From Coenobita brevimanus (taxonomy: Eukaryota; Arthropoda; Malacostraca; Decapoda; Coenobitidae): a stretch of DNA of 64,000 bases. Every line of letters starts with the position of its first letter. The stretch's first letter is position 1. The translations under genes were made by a program, and so were the position numbers. Positions 9,255-20,880 of the stretch are shown here, piece by piece. The stretch is from NCBI GenBank assembly GCA_032717465.1, contig CM064732.1, positions 26,795,097 through 26,859,096 of the forward strand, read 5' to 3'. The notes under the pieces were generated by a model, which worked only from the letters and a program-made list of their open reading frames with translations, was not told the origin of the DNA and did no database searches.

Positions 9255-9859
9255 TCCTTGTAAGGTAACCCTACAACTCCAATAACATGTCAGGTAACCT
9301 GGGGTCTGCCAGACCCCAATCTTTAGAAAATCATCGAAAATACTTAAAACACCTTTAGTCAAACAATCACTTGTACACAATTTCTGTAGCCCCTTTCCTT
9401 CAATTTGTTGCAAAATGTATGAAAATAAAAGTGACGAAATATTGTAAGGATAAATAAAATTAAAATCATTGACAAATTTTATACCAACTGAAATTAGTGG
9501 CTGCCATACCAAAAACTGATATGTTCCACCAGTATTCTATCAATGCCTGCTGTAGACCAGTGGCCACTGTATCTTTAAGAAGAAAGAGAAGCACGTATCA
9601 TAATAAATAATTTTTGGTGTGGAAGATATATATGGGGAAAAAAAATCACAGGTTAGGTAACCTGGGGTCCATTGCACCCCAAAGGCCCTTGAGCACGAAA
9701 ATAGAGCCAGATCCCGAACTGACCCCATCACCTCCCTAAACTAGTCTACTAGTCAGGAAGGTAGAGGGAAAACCAGATCCCAAGACCTTATAGTCATACA
9801 TGAAAAACACTAAGAAAAATAGCGTGGGATCCAATAGACCTCAGGTTACCTTACAAGGG
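9255..9859. mobile_element. MITE with TIR CCTTGTAAGGTAACC
   Basis: Perfect 15-bp inverted ends at 9256-9270 and 9844-9858. The right end is GGG followed by TTAA; the left flank TTTAT is one or two changes from TTAA, so this is probably another TTAA-targeting element. A subterminal motif GGTAACCTGGGGTC occurs near the left end (about 9293) and mid-element (about 9657), and on the complement at the right end as GGTAACCTGAGGTC. No transposase remains. Confidence 0.65.
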
Positions 9860-10144
9860 TTAACAAGAAGCTTTTGTCAATAAGTTTACAGCAGTTACCT
9901 GTCGCATAATTCGAGGACTTCACTGTAAGGTACTTATTAACTGCAAGTTTATCATCGTGTTTGTAAATTTTAAAAACTTGACTCAGATCTCTCTGAGTTT
10001 TGATAAGCTTAGCCGATTAAGCTCTTTAAAAAGTTTCCAGCCTGGACATCATATGTTACTCCTAGTTGATTTATCTCCATTTTAATTCTGTAATTCTTTT
10101 CTATAATATGATTACCAAAACTGAATGCGGATTTCAACTGTCGG

Positions 10145-11730
10145 CGTACTAAGGAAGTGAAGAGGAAGGGGAAAACGGAAGAACGAAATTGAGAAAAAAA
10201 TAAAACAAGGACAAAGAGAAGGATGGAGAAAGAGGAAATGAGAGACAGGGGCGAAAGAAAGGAGGAGGAAGGAGCTTTGTAAGTATGGTGGGGATAGAGA
10301 ACAAACAGGTAAGTGAAGAAGAGAGGGAAGGAAGAGAGAATAAAATAAGAGTGAAGAAAATGAAAGAAAGTAAAGAAAAACAATGAAAAGAGGAAAGGAT
10401 GAAGGAAAATGTGAGATGAATGGAAGACATAAAAAAGAAGAGAAACTAATAAAATGAAAAAGTAAAGAAATGAGAGACAGAAGGAAGGCAATAACACATA
10501 AGGTAAGAAGATAATCGAAAAGAAGAGAGTCAAGGACAGGAGGAGGGAAGGTAAGAAGAGGTAATGTTAGGAAAAATGGAAAGGTAAGTGAAGGAAGACA
10601 ATGAAGGAAGAGGAGAGGGAAGATGAGAGGAAATGAGAAAGCAGAGGAAACTATGGGCAAAAGATAAAAAAAGATAACAGGAGTTATGAAGGATGGAAGA
10701 AGTCATGGACAGTGTGAAAGGATAGAAATCTGTTATAGATTATGACAGGGGAGCAAGGAGGAAGAGAAACTGTTGAATAAGGGAGAGGAAAGGTGAGGGT
10801 TAAGGAGATGATGGAGAATAACTAAGAGAATTATTGGGAATGGAAATAAGAAAAAGGAAGAAAGGTAACCGGTAGGGAACAGATTGGAAAAGTAACCCGC
10901 GAGAGTGCGAGAAAGGAAGGTGAAAAAAAAAAAAGGAAGACAGAGAGAAGGATGAGAATGAGAATAAATTAAAGAATAAGGAAGGAGAGTGGAGGAAAGG
11001 ATGAAGGAAGGAAATAAGTAAATAGGAATAGCGGGAACGTGGGAGACAGAATAAGAGATAGAATAGGGAAACTGAGAGGAAAGAAGGAAGGAAGGAAGGT
11101 ATAATGAAAACGTAGAAGAGCCGGTAACCTGAAGGAAATGTTGTAAAATAAAAAGATTTCAGCAAAGATGAGAAGGATGAAAGAACGGTGCCTATTTGTG
11201 AGGATGAGTGAAGAGGAAGCATGAAAAAGCAAAAATAAATATTCATAAGTGGAAGATTAGAATGAACGTATGATCACAGATGCAAGAAAGGAGAACAAGA
11301 GGAAAATGGGAATGAAGAAAGAAGAAAATATTGTTAGAAAACACAGTGAAAGGAAATATGAGACAGAAGAATGAACAGAAGCTGTAACAAAAAAAGAGCG
11401 AGGATAAAGATATGAATTAATGAAGGAAAACGTGTACAAGAAAAGAAGGATGATAAAGGAGAGCCAAGAAGAAGAAAAAAAAAAAAAGGATGAAAGCTCA
11501 GAGGGAAGAAATCAGAATGTGAGAGAGAAAAAATGGAAGTGCTGGGAAAAGAGAATTTTCCAAGAAAATAGTGGGTGAGGAAATCTGAGAGGGAATTATC
11601 GCAGGACCTGCAAAAATGAGTGGAGTGGCAAAATGGGATGTAATGAGGGAGTAAATAAGGAAGGAAAGAAGGAGGCTATATGGATGAAACGAGAGGGAGA
11701 ATTTCTGTAGGAAAGACAGAGTGAAGGGAG
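10145..11730. repeat. 1.6-kb purine-rich (GGAA/GAAAG) tract
   Basis: The plus strand is overwhelmingly A/G (GGAAGG, GAAAGGA, GAGAA units) without strict periodicity. Minus-strand open frames rich in Phe, Ser, Leu and Pro are products of this asymmetry, not genes. Similar tracts occur at 22380-22930 and 37750-37980. Confidence 0.85.
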
Positions 11731-11759
11731 CGTAAGTTGTTTATTCAAGCATTTGCTGG

Positions 11760-12060
11760 TAGGCAGGGCGGAGATGGTGGCCGAGTCGGTAGAGAAGTGG
11801 TCTGCAGTCCTAATGGACGCGAGTACCGGCTTGGTCAAGGAACAGCTTAAGGATTTGAATATCGTTAACCCCGACTTTACTGATTTACGATCAGATCAAC
11901 CGGTATATTATAAAAACACCCCTGCTAATACAAGTACACCCATCCTGTCTGAGACAGCCCTTGTATGTATCCAATAAGGACGACGGATCTTAGCGTCACA
12001 GTGGTGAAATGTGGAGGTGTGGTGTACAAAGTAGGATCGTTAGACCTCATTACACGGGCT
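11760..12060 (+). mobile_element. Candidate tRNA-Ser/Leu-like SINE (SINE-2)
   Basis: The head contains TGGCCGAGTCGG, a perfect match to the pol III A-box consensus, followed by GCAGTCCTAATGGACGCGAG resembling a class II tRNA anticodon arm. The B box is poor. The 3' half (11930-12030, CCATCCTGTCTGAGACAGCC) recurs at 41080-41190. Moderate support for a SINE; the head could be chance. Confidence 0.45.
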
Positions 12061-12355
12061 GCTAAATCGTTGTCTAGATTTGAACACCTAAAAAAAAAAT
12101 AAAGTAAAACGTAACTGGGCTGTCGGTGGGAAGGACAAGAGGCATACAGTGTTAAACGTATGGAGAAAGAGAGTATGGGGGGGTGGGGTGAAAATGGAGT
12201 GGAAAATAAGGTTAGGATGATGATAATAATGACGATCATAACACTAACGGAGGAACGTGCAAATAATCCGTTTATGTAACCTTCGAATATAATATGACGG
12301 TATTTTTTCCTGATTCTTATGATGCCCACGCTTTATTTAACATAAAGGAATAGGG

Positions 12356-12386
<31 letters not shown>

Positions 12387-12424
12387 GATGATGATCATGA
12401 TGATGACGATAATGATGATGATTA
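12356..12424. repeat. (GAT)n microsatellite
   Basis: Imperfect GAT/ATG trinucleotide array of about 70 bp. The 300 bp before it show no recognisable feature. Confidence 0.9.
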
Positions 12425-12727
12425 AGAGCGTGTAAGTGAACCATTGACCTCAACTAAGAAGGCAAAGCGGTACAGGCAAGGAGACTGTGGGAAGGGGTGA
12501 TATGATGATATGATGAACAAGGGCCTGCGGGAGGAACTAAGGTTGGTGGCCGCAAGCGCATGTCTCCTATGCTTGCCTGCACTGAATAAAGAAGAACTAA
12601 TGCTAATGTGAGCTTTGCATGGTGCATGAAGAGCTTAACTGCCTGCAGTAAGGCTCAGTTAGGACAGGGTAGGCTTAGTCGGAAAGGACGATGTGAGGCG
12701 GCAATGGGGCGGGAAAAGGTGCAAATA

Positions 12728-12772
12728 GGAGAGAGAGAGAGAGAGAGCAGCTCTGGTATAGCGCAAGTGCCT

Positions 12773-12826
<54 letters not shown>
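12728..12826. repeat. (GA)n and (CT)n arrays in inverted layout
   Basis: GA array 12729-12749 and CT array 12778-12826 about 30 bp apart; the arrays are complementary and could form a hairpin. Confidence 0.85.
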
Positions 12827-12827
<1 letters not shown>

Positions 12828-12834
<7 letters not shown>

Positions 12835-15690
12835 GACTATTACCTGTATGAATGCGAGAAGTATTGTTTCAAAGTGAGACGAGTTGATAACCTAAGCAGC
12901 TATATAAAATCCTGACATAATTATGACTACACAATCATAGTGAAACTCTCGTAACAAGCACTTAATGAGAGAAATATCGCTACGAACAATAAATTATTTG
13001 AAATATCGTGACCGAACAAAACCAGCGGGGACTGTATAATAATAATATATATTGAAAACTACAAAGCCTAAATGTAATGGAGATCAGTAAACTGGACGTT
13101 CAAACATACGATGCTTTGTATGTCGTAATATTCACAGGGTAATGAGCACATTCTTTTCGGTATAATAGAGGGACCGCCCAAGCTGGATAAGGAAAACGAT
13201 AAATTATTGTACGACAAAATAGAATCATTCATACAAAACAAAGCTGGCGTCATTTGGGGGAATTTTAATAATCCGAATATTGATTCCAGAAATTCCTGTG
13301 AAAAGAAAGGAACAGAATGTTAGAAGTGACAGGCGATGCATTTTTAAGTCAAGCAATGAATACACTGAGGCGTGTAAATAATATTCTCTATCCTGCCCTA
13401 GGAACAGACATTAACCTAATAACTTTGTGTGATGTTGGTGAAAAATTTGGCAACAGCGATCATTATATCATTTGCAGTTGAAATGACCAGCACAAATAGC
13501 CGTTTAGTTCCTAACTACCGTCGGAATTTTGTGGGAAATATTGACTAACCGATTGATGTCTATCGAACGAAAAAATATACCGAGAAATATCCGAAGATTT
13601 AATCACACAATTAAACTGGCCTGGGTGTTGAAGAATACTGAAGAAATCACTGGTCACAAAAGAACAGGATATCAAAAATATAAACGTACCGGAAATCACG
13701 GTGACGGCACCAAATAGTTTAAATTACACCGGGAACGTAAGAACATACTGTACTTCCGTAAACTAAACGAGAGTGAAAGGGGAAAAGTCCTCGTGAAGGA
13801 AAGTCAAACCATAAAATGTTCTTCATTACGTAAGGAGTAAAAAAATATAAAAGATTTCATACGTCCTCTACTGAGTTCGGAAGGCTATCTCGTTCATGAT
13901 AACCAAACAATACTGAACGATTCCTTTCACGGTGGATTCACAATAGAATATAGCGAAAGCATTCACATCCCTCAGTCTTTTCTCAGGATCAGAAGATGGG
14001 ATCAAACAACGAAGTGAGGGAACAAAAAGTTATAAAGTTATCTTCAGAGATTCGACCCAAAGAAAGTACCTGGCCCTGTTCAAGGTGTAGTGAGCATTCA
14101 CTAGACCTTGGCCCTGATCAGATGTCTCCTCGCACACAACGTGAATGTTAAAAATAGTTAGCCTTTCCTATATATAAGATATGCAATAAACGTAATCAAT
14201 GGAAATTTGCTAATATATAACCTGTCTTTTAAATGGGTGATGAAAAACGCGCCACAAATTGCAGGTCAACAAGCCTAACATCAGTACAGTACAAAACTTT
14301 GAAAAAAAAAAAAAAAATGTTAGAGATAAAATTAACGTGTTTCTTAATAAACATAATCTTTGATAATCAGCACTGGTTTCGTAAAAACAGGCCTTACCTT
14401 ACAAATTTGCCTGAATGTTGTACAACTGTATTATGATAACAGAGACGCAGAAATACCGTCGAATGTCCTCAGCCTAGATTCCCAGAAAGAGTTTGATAAA
14501 GTTCCCGTTCTAAGGCTACTAGATAGCAAATGCCAACAATTTGTCTGACAAATAATGTTTAAGAACTTTGGATTCGTTAACGAATCGCAAGCAGCGTGTA
14601 GTAATAAATGGAGAATCATCAGACTACTTATATAAATGATTTAGTAAAGGGACTCGTTCCTAAGAATTGGAGGGAAAGTAATTATGAAAGCTGCATGTGA
14701 TCTACACAAAATAACCTGGATAAATTAACACATTAGAGTGAAAATGGCAGATGAAATTTAATGCAGACAAAAGTAAGATAATGCAGTTTGGCGGCAAAAA
14801 CATTAAATATGAATCCGCATGTTCGATACCCCACTAACAGAAGTAAAGGACGAGAAGGATTTATATGTTATCAGTAACGACATCAAAAAATCCAAGCAGT
14901 ATTCAGCAGCCAGAAACAAGGAAAACAAAATGCTTCGCTTTGAATGCAAGGACCTTTGATCATAAAAAGCCCGATGTATTTTTTAAGCGTTATGCGACAT
15001 TAGATAGATAACATCAGGAGTCATGTGTGCAGCTGTGCTCCTTGAATCTTAGTATGGACGATGAGAAGCTGGAGAAACAATGCTGAGCCTCAAAACGATC
15101 CCATCGCTGCGAAATTTTCTCTATGAAGCGCGACTAAAGCACAGTATGTTTACTCTGAAATAGCTACGACTCAGAGAATATCTAATACATGAATCTAAAA
15201 TCCTTAGCAAATATGACAAAGTTAGATATTGTAATACAGAATGATACCGTGACCAGAAATGTTGGAATGAATCTCAAAAGAATGGCATGCAACACTAATA
15301 TAGGGAAAAATTACTTTTTAATATTTGCGCAGTTGAAAAAATGAAGCAGGCTGCTAGCAACAGCATTTAGTACAAAAGCTACTGGTGCGTAAAAACTGCG
15401 GCTAGGCACATGTATTGACATTAAACAATGTAACTGATTTTTTTTTTTTTTCCAGACTGAAGTGTATGCTGACGACCGTTAGACGATTCCTTAAAACTGA
15501 GAACATTCTGCGACTGTGTAAGCTCTTTCTTTTACAGATCTGCAGAATCGATATTGCATAGTGCAGAGTCGTTCCACTTCTGCCTTTCCTATAACATTTT
15601 CAAACCTGTTCTTTCTAACAAGAACTGTATTTGTTCTTTCTTTTTCCTGCCGATTTAACTAGATGGTTCGGTGTGTGGGGGAGAGGCTTC
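12828..15690 (+). pseudogene. Decayed non-LTR retrotransposon (LINE-C, CR1/jockey type)
   Basis: Very degenerate but colinear. At 12840-12875 MNARSIVSK is the classic start of an APE endonuclease. About 13240-13320 gives a GNFNNPNIDSRN block (endonuclease GDFN motif). About 14330-14500 reads like the RT segment NQHWFRKNR followed by NRDAEIPSNV and a FDKVP motif-A-like piece. About 14750-15300 resembles the C-terminal region with LWSPN-like remnants. The 3' untranslated part (about 15490-15690) recurs inverted at 57430-57625, supporting an element end near there. Many stops and frameshifts; no intact domain. Family placement is by remembered motif style. Confidence 0.6.
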
Positions 15691-15805
15691 ATGTTTTCTA
15701 ACATTTTCTTTTACAAGTTTAGCTATAAATAATCAAAGCCGAGTTAGAATTTATTCCAATAGATAAACTAGTCATGGTCCAACATGTCTATTATCTGCAC
15801 TTCCC

Positions 15806-15942
15806 CCCCCACCACTCTCTCTCTCTCTCTTCACACACACACACACACACACAACATCAGAATAATCTAGGCACATTTCGCTATGAATAACATTTACATA
15901 TTGCGTCAGTATACACCCTTCGTCTAGTACATGCATCTGGGC

Positions 15943-15997
<55 letters not shown>
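15806..15997. repeat. (CT)n, (CA)n and (TG)n microsatellites
   Basis: CT array 15816-15830, CA array 15832-15853 and TG array 15943-15997. Confidence 0.9.
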
Positions 15998-16000
<3 letters not shown>

Positions 16001-16144
16001 CAAAATGTTTATGTGCAATTCTGTGCACAGATATTGATGTAAGTGTGAGCTTATTTGTAGGCATACAGTTTACGTGAATGTGTATACATATGCAAGTATA
16101 TATTATGTGGATGTGTAATTTTATGTGTTTTCCTTTGACCACGG

Positions 16145-16278
<134 letters not shown>

Positions 16279-16640
16279 GGAGCCTCTGTGATACAATGAT
16301 AAAGTGCTGGTTTTCGTACACTGAAGAATGAGGGTTTGCACCCCGCCAGGGTAATAAACATTGGGAACGTTCTTCCAAGTACTGCTTTGGCGGACGTAAG
16401 AGGTGCTGTGGTTGAACCAGTGTCGCATACTATAAAGTATGCTTACCGATGGCTCCCGGGCCAATTACACTTGGTTCACAGACTACACACACATCCAAAG
16501 CCACTCTAACACAATAATCACACTTACAAGCTCTTCTCACCCTACATACAATCTCTGCCAGACAGCCTAAGCCACTTGGTAGAGATACAAAGGCTGTATC
16601 GTCCCCACTTCGGTTGGGATAGCCCGGTCGTGCAGAGGAT
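16279..16640 (+). mobile_element. SINE-1, copy d
   Basis: Same family as 1003-1383 but on the plus strand. It starts GGAGCCTCTGTGATACAATG; the B-box region GGTTTGCACCCC is diverged. The body runs to CGGTCGTGCAG, where similarity stops, so the 3' end and TA tail are missing. Confidence 0.8.
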
Positions 16641-16850
16641 GCTGGGTGAAAGACTGGCGAAGAGAATGTGAGTGAGGTGGAGGGGGGGAGAGGGAGGGGG
16701 AGGCCAAGGATGGGATGGAGGGATGGGGTGGAGAGGTATATGAGAGAGGGGGGTGTGAGTTGGGAGCAGGGCAGTGAAATGGTGGGGGACAGGGTAACGT
16801 GGAGGCGATTTGTTTGTGGCCACCCCGAAAGGGATTGAGGCCTCTGGCAA
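16641..16850. repeat. G-rich segment and short dispersed repeat
   Basis: 16676-16790 is strongly G-rich (GGAGGGGGGGAGAGGGAGGG type), a possible G-quadruplex. 16800-16850 (on the complement TGCCAGAGGCCTCAATCCC and GGGGTGGCCAC) resembles 23139-23170, the head of another dispersed repeat. Confidence 0.5.
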
Positions 16851-16875
16851 TATATATATATATATATATACACAA

Positions 16876-18258
16876 AGTGCTCGTCAGAAGTATCGAGTGC
16901 CCTGCATCCCTCCTACGAAACAAACCTTTCAACATTGAAAAAACATATAAATAATGCATTTTATTTACCTTTAGTGCTTTGTAGGGTATCCTTTACGCTT
17001 CTTCACGGACCTGAGACGTCTTGGAAGTGAAAGGGCGAGGTTCCTGAGGTGCTGGAGGGTTATTTTGTCCCAGGAGTCACAAATGGCGGCTTCCAGCTTA
17101 GGCAGAGAGCTCACGTCCTTCCCTTCTTTATGAGGTACCAGAGGTTTTCAATTGGATTGAGGTCTCGGCTATTTCCTAGCCAGTCTTTCATGAATGATAC
17201 CTCGCAGTCACGAAGCCAATTGGTGACCGATTTGCCCTTATGAGCAGGTGCACCATCCTGCTGAGACAGTCATGCACCTGTTAGCTCGAATAACTCAGGT
17301 AAATGATCACACAGAAGCTCCAGATAAACATCCTGATTCACTCTGCAGTTCTTGGGAAGCACAACAAGCTTCCCCAAACCCTTACCAGAAAAACAACCCC
17401 ATACCATGAGTGAATCAGGATGTTTAACTGTGCTTTCAACATACTGTGGGTCAAGTGGGCCACTATCTTTGCACCGGTACACACGTGCTCCTCTGTTACA
17501 GGTTACATTAAACGTTGCCGCATCAGACCACAACACTGACAACCATTGCTCCTCACCCCAATTAAGGTATTTGTTAGCAAAGGCAAACCTATGAAGTTGC
17601 TGGTTGCTAGAGAGAAGAGGCTTTCTCACAGGCCTGTGACTTGTGTAACCAAGTTCATGGACCCTTCGAGACACTGTGTGCACAGAAACCTCACCAAACA
17701 CTTCCGGGTTGCCCTCCTTTATTTTCCTTGCACTCACACGAGGATTAGACTCCACTGCACGTTTTAAAACATTAATAGACCTCGGGAAAGTTTTCCTAGG
17801 CCTACCAGACCGCGGTTTCTTTGTGAGAATGTCATCAATGTTTTCCACTCAAAAACGCATGCACCTCCTATGCACTGTCGATCGAGTCACGCCAACCAAT
17901 TCACTAATTTCCTTCGTTTGGTGGCCTGCCTCCTTAAGAGCAAATGATCTGGGATATGATTTCACTCGATAGTTCATGGGTAGGTGCCATAACAAAGTGG
18001 CAAAAGCCAAAACACCGCGGGACACTCGGTAAAAAATGGCGCAAAAAGAGAGGAAGACGCGGTGGAGTTCCTCTCTCTCAGGCAGCCCGTAGGCAACTGA
18101 GGCGGGAACCAACTACCGTGTAGGAAGGCCTCAGGGTACCATGACGTCATGCTAGCGCCGCAAACTTGTGGCTCAATTTTTACTACCAAAAAACAGTGGT
18201 TCTATTTTGGCCATAAGTATTGCGCGCCTGGCCATAGGTGCTCGATACTTCTGACGAG

Positions 18259-18262
<4 letters not shown>
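16876..18262 (-). mobile_element. Tc1/mariner transposon
   Basis: About 1.39 kb with perfect 22-bp inverted ends, AGTGCTCGTCAGAAGTATCG at the left (16876-16897) and its complement at 18241-18262, each beside a TA tract, consistent with TA target use. The left side has CACAA between the TA tract and the TIR, so the exact terminus is uncertain. Carries one broken transposase. Confidence 0.9.
16971..17974 (-). pseudogene. Tc1/mariner transposase, disabled
   Basis: About 334 codons, the usual Tc1 length. It starts at MNYRVKSYPRSFALK, has a helix-turn-helix (TKEISELVGVTRSTVHRR), then a GRPRK AT-hook-like motif, then the DDE_3 catalytic core: SDAATFNV (first Asp), QDGAPAH (second Asp) and NPIEN (Glu), with 35 residues between the second Asp and the Glu. 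Disruptions: TGA at 17849-17851, an in-frame TGA just after the 192-residue frame (about 17267-17270), and a one-base frameshift near 17110 before the C-terminal PKLEAAI segment. Three lesions make it non-functional. The 35-residue spacing differs from the 34 of classical Tc1. Confidence 0.9.

Positions 18263-18302
<40 letters not shown>
18263..18302. repeat. (TA)n microsatellite
   Basis: 40-bp TA tract abutting the right TIR of the Tc1/mariner element. Confidence 0.95.
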
Positions 18303-18305
<3 letters not shown>

Positions 18306-19057
18306 AACAAATGTGTGGGTACCCATATGTGCATACAGGTATTGACAAGTGTTTATGTATACTGTACATATATGAATGTGTAAATATAAATGTTCGGATC
18401 TGTGGTACTACTGTATGACCAAATGTGTGAGTTGTTTAGAGTGTAACTTTTTGTAAACCTATATAGTTATACTGGGATGTACACCCTGTCAATCCATGTA
18501 AGTCATCATTGCTGTGTTTGTACAGTACCATCTCTTGACGATTTTATTCACATCATTTTATGTGACAAGAACTGAAAGGTAAGATATAGCCACTGGCGTT
18601 GCTATTTCTCAAGAAACAGGGACGGGACAAAGACTGGGTCAAGACCTGTTCATGAATGGGCAAACTGATGTACATTGCACTTATTATATGATCAGAAAAT
18701 TTCAGATGTGTGGGGCACTGCTGGGGGGGGTACGGGAGTGGGGAGGATGTCCACTTGTGTTATTCAGTTCAGTGGAGTAGGGCCAATAGTTATCTAATGG
18801 ATATAACCTTCATTAATTCCTTCTAGAATGTCAGATCGTCTGGTATCTGCATGAATAAAGTACAAATAACATCCATTGTTTGACGGGTTAACTTTGAAGC
18901 TCATTTAATTTAGACACTTACTGTACATTCAAATGGGAAGCTTTAACACAGAAAGACTTGTTCTCTGTTAACTTAATCTTTGAGGACATACTAGATTATC
19001 CGCAAATAGGCCTAATCCCCATCCAGGTTGTCTGTTGAGCTTTTTTTTTTTTTTAAT
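18303..19057. other. Unassigned DNA
   Basis: No recognisable gene or repeat. It contains a C/G homopolymer stretch near 18723 and an A/T-rich end leading into the LINE-B 3' end. Confidence 0.4.
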
Positions 19058-20880
19058 AATAGAACAGATCAGATAAACAAATTAATAAAAAAAGTAATCC
19101 ATACACCAGATTACTAGCATCCTCCATTCATAAAATATCTGTAACAGTTGAACTTGAACAGCTGTAGGTTGAAGTATGGGGGGAAACAACTCCTGGGAAG
19201 CGAGTTCCAGAGAGATGCTGTTCAGAGAACAAAAGAATTCTGATAGGCAGAAATTCTGCAAGATGCCTGTGTGACATTCCAGTCATGAGAGCTACCAGAT
19301 GCCCGTGTAGCATGAGGGAAGGCACGGAGAAGTGGCACAATGGACGCAACTTCGTCTGAGCATTTGCCGTAAAAGTATCTGTAAATTAATGCAAGGGAGG
19401 CAACATTCCTTCTTACTTGTAGGGGAAGTAGTTTATTTATAATAGCAGGGTTATTAATAATTTCAACAGCTTTGTTCTGAATTTTGTCTAGTTGTTTTTG
19501 AGCAACCTCTCCACATCCATTCTACAAGGGTGAGCAATATTCAAGCTGGGAGCGCAGATGACTCTTATAAATTATAGCTAACTGCTCGTCAGTGAAGAAG
19601 TTGCGGACTCTGTGCAATAATCCAAGTTTCTTTAAGGCAGTTTTAGCAAGTGATCTGACATGAGAGGTCCAGCTGAGGGCATTGTGAAGTGAAACAACGA
19701 GAATTTCAATACTTTTGGAGATGGGAATATTAGTAGCACTGTAAGAATCTACCAATACCTCTCCATTAGTAAACTGTATATATTTGGCTGTACTGGCATT
19801 AAATGAGACAAGGTTATTTTGTCCTCATTCATTGATGTTAGATAAGACTTGATTTATGGAGATGGCTGTACTGCATTGAGAATTAGAGATATAAGACTTT
19901 GTAAATGAGTGTTTCAGTGTAAATGAACTGTGAAGTGTTGAGTCATCTGCATATGAATGGATGGGATTGTGGGTGACATATAAGAGATCATAAATGTCAA
20001 CTAGGAATAGGGTTGATGCCAGAACTGATCCTTGTGGCACGCCGGCATTAACATCTTTCTGTTCCGTGTCCCCAGTAAGGGACGGAACTGGGCGTTTTCA
20101 AAACTTAATAAAGAAGGGAACCCCTGGGTAGGGACCTATGAGCTTCGCAACTATGAGCCGACAGGCGGAGGACGGTATGCCTAGCAGCCTCCTAACGAAA
20201 TCCCTTGCACAAGAGCTCTGGGAACTAAGGGGCTAAACACCGACCGATCTATCAGCTTCTTTAACCTCTTTCTGCCTCGTGTCCCCAGTATGGGACAGAA
20301 CTGGGCATTTTCAAAACTTAATGAAGAAGGGAACCCCAGGGTAGGGACCTATGAGCTTCACGACCATGAGCCCACAGGCTGAAGGCAGTACGCCTAGCAG
20401 CCTCCCAGGAAATCCCTTGCACAGCAGTTCTGGGAACTAAGGGGTTAATTGAGTGGAAATTGGAATATACACCATCTACTTTTATTTTTGTCACTGAGAT
20501 ATGAAGAAAGCAGAGGAACAAAAGACAATAGTCCATAGCAAGGTAGTTCGGACAGCAGGGAACGGTGCCACACTGTCAAAAACTTTACAAATATCAAGGT
20601 CTACTGCATGAGTCTCTCCATGTTGGCCAGTTGATTGATGGATGGTATGAGTCAGGAGATTGAGTATATCAGTGGTGGCTCTGTCGTGGCTAAAACCATA
20701 TTGTCTCTCACTAATTAAGTTGTTGGATTCAAGGTATTCAACTAAAGGGTACAGCCGATGTCTGTTTACGAATTGCCACTCAGATAATCCATGCTGGTTA
20801 ACCACTGATGATTTTAGTCTCCCAAGTGGATCCACACGTAGGTTAATGATTATCCAATTAACTATAAAATACACGTCTTG
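19058..20880 (-). pseudogene. LINE-B copy 1, reverse transcriptase region, interrupted
   Basis: Minus-strand non-LTR retrotransposon of jockey/CR1-like type. From the 5' side, 20874-20536 encodes the RT fingers-palm (QYGFSHDRATTDILNLL, then DLDICKVFDSV for motif A); after a 393-bp TTAA-flanked insertion (20052-20444), 20040-19825 gives MPQGSVLASTLFLV and NPIHSYADDSTLHSS with the catalytic ADD; 19800-19140 covers the thumb and C-terminal region (LSWTSHVRSLAKTAL, NFFTDEQLAIIYKS, PYFNLQLFK). A stop lies near 19825 and others follow; part of motif A-B is also missing at the insertion. It ends in an A-rich stretch near 19060. Endonuclease absent. Confidence 0.85.
20052..20444 (+). mobile_element. 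TTAA-flanked tandem dimer of a 213-bp repeat
   Basis: Inserted in LINE-B codons for HSIN/AGMPQG: TTAA is present at 20048-20051 and 20445-20448, and joining the two sides restores the conserved RT motif. It contains two related copies (offset 213 bp) of a unit running from GTGTCCCCAGTA to GGGAACTAAGGGG, with a shared CTAAACAC...TTCTTTAAC linker. A third, diverged copy lies inverted at 31150-31372. No coding function recognised. Confidence 0.7.

Noticed and set aside
10009..11439. Several minus-strand ORFs of 60-182 residues rich in Phe, Leu, Ser and Pro
   Set aside because: They arise from a purine-rich plus strand that lacks stop-codon composition on the complement. No domain, no initiation context and no consistent frame.
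11766..11840. A genuine tRNA-Ser gene
   Set aside because: The A box and anticodon-arm-like part fit, but the T arm and acceptor closure are absent. Better explained as a SINE head, and even that is uncertain.
12356..12424. ATGATGATG array as a CRISPR-like or regulatory repeat
   Set aside because: Simple trinucleotide microsatellite with no spacer structure.
18723..18731. G run and other isolated homopolymers as functional sites
   Set aside because: Short homopolymers are common throughout and show no associated structure.
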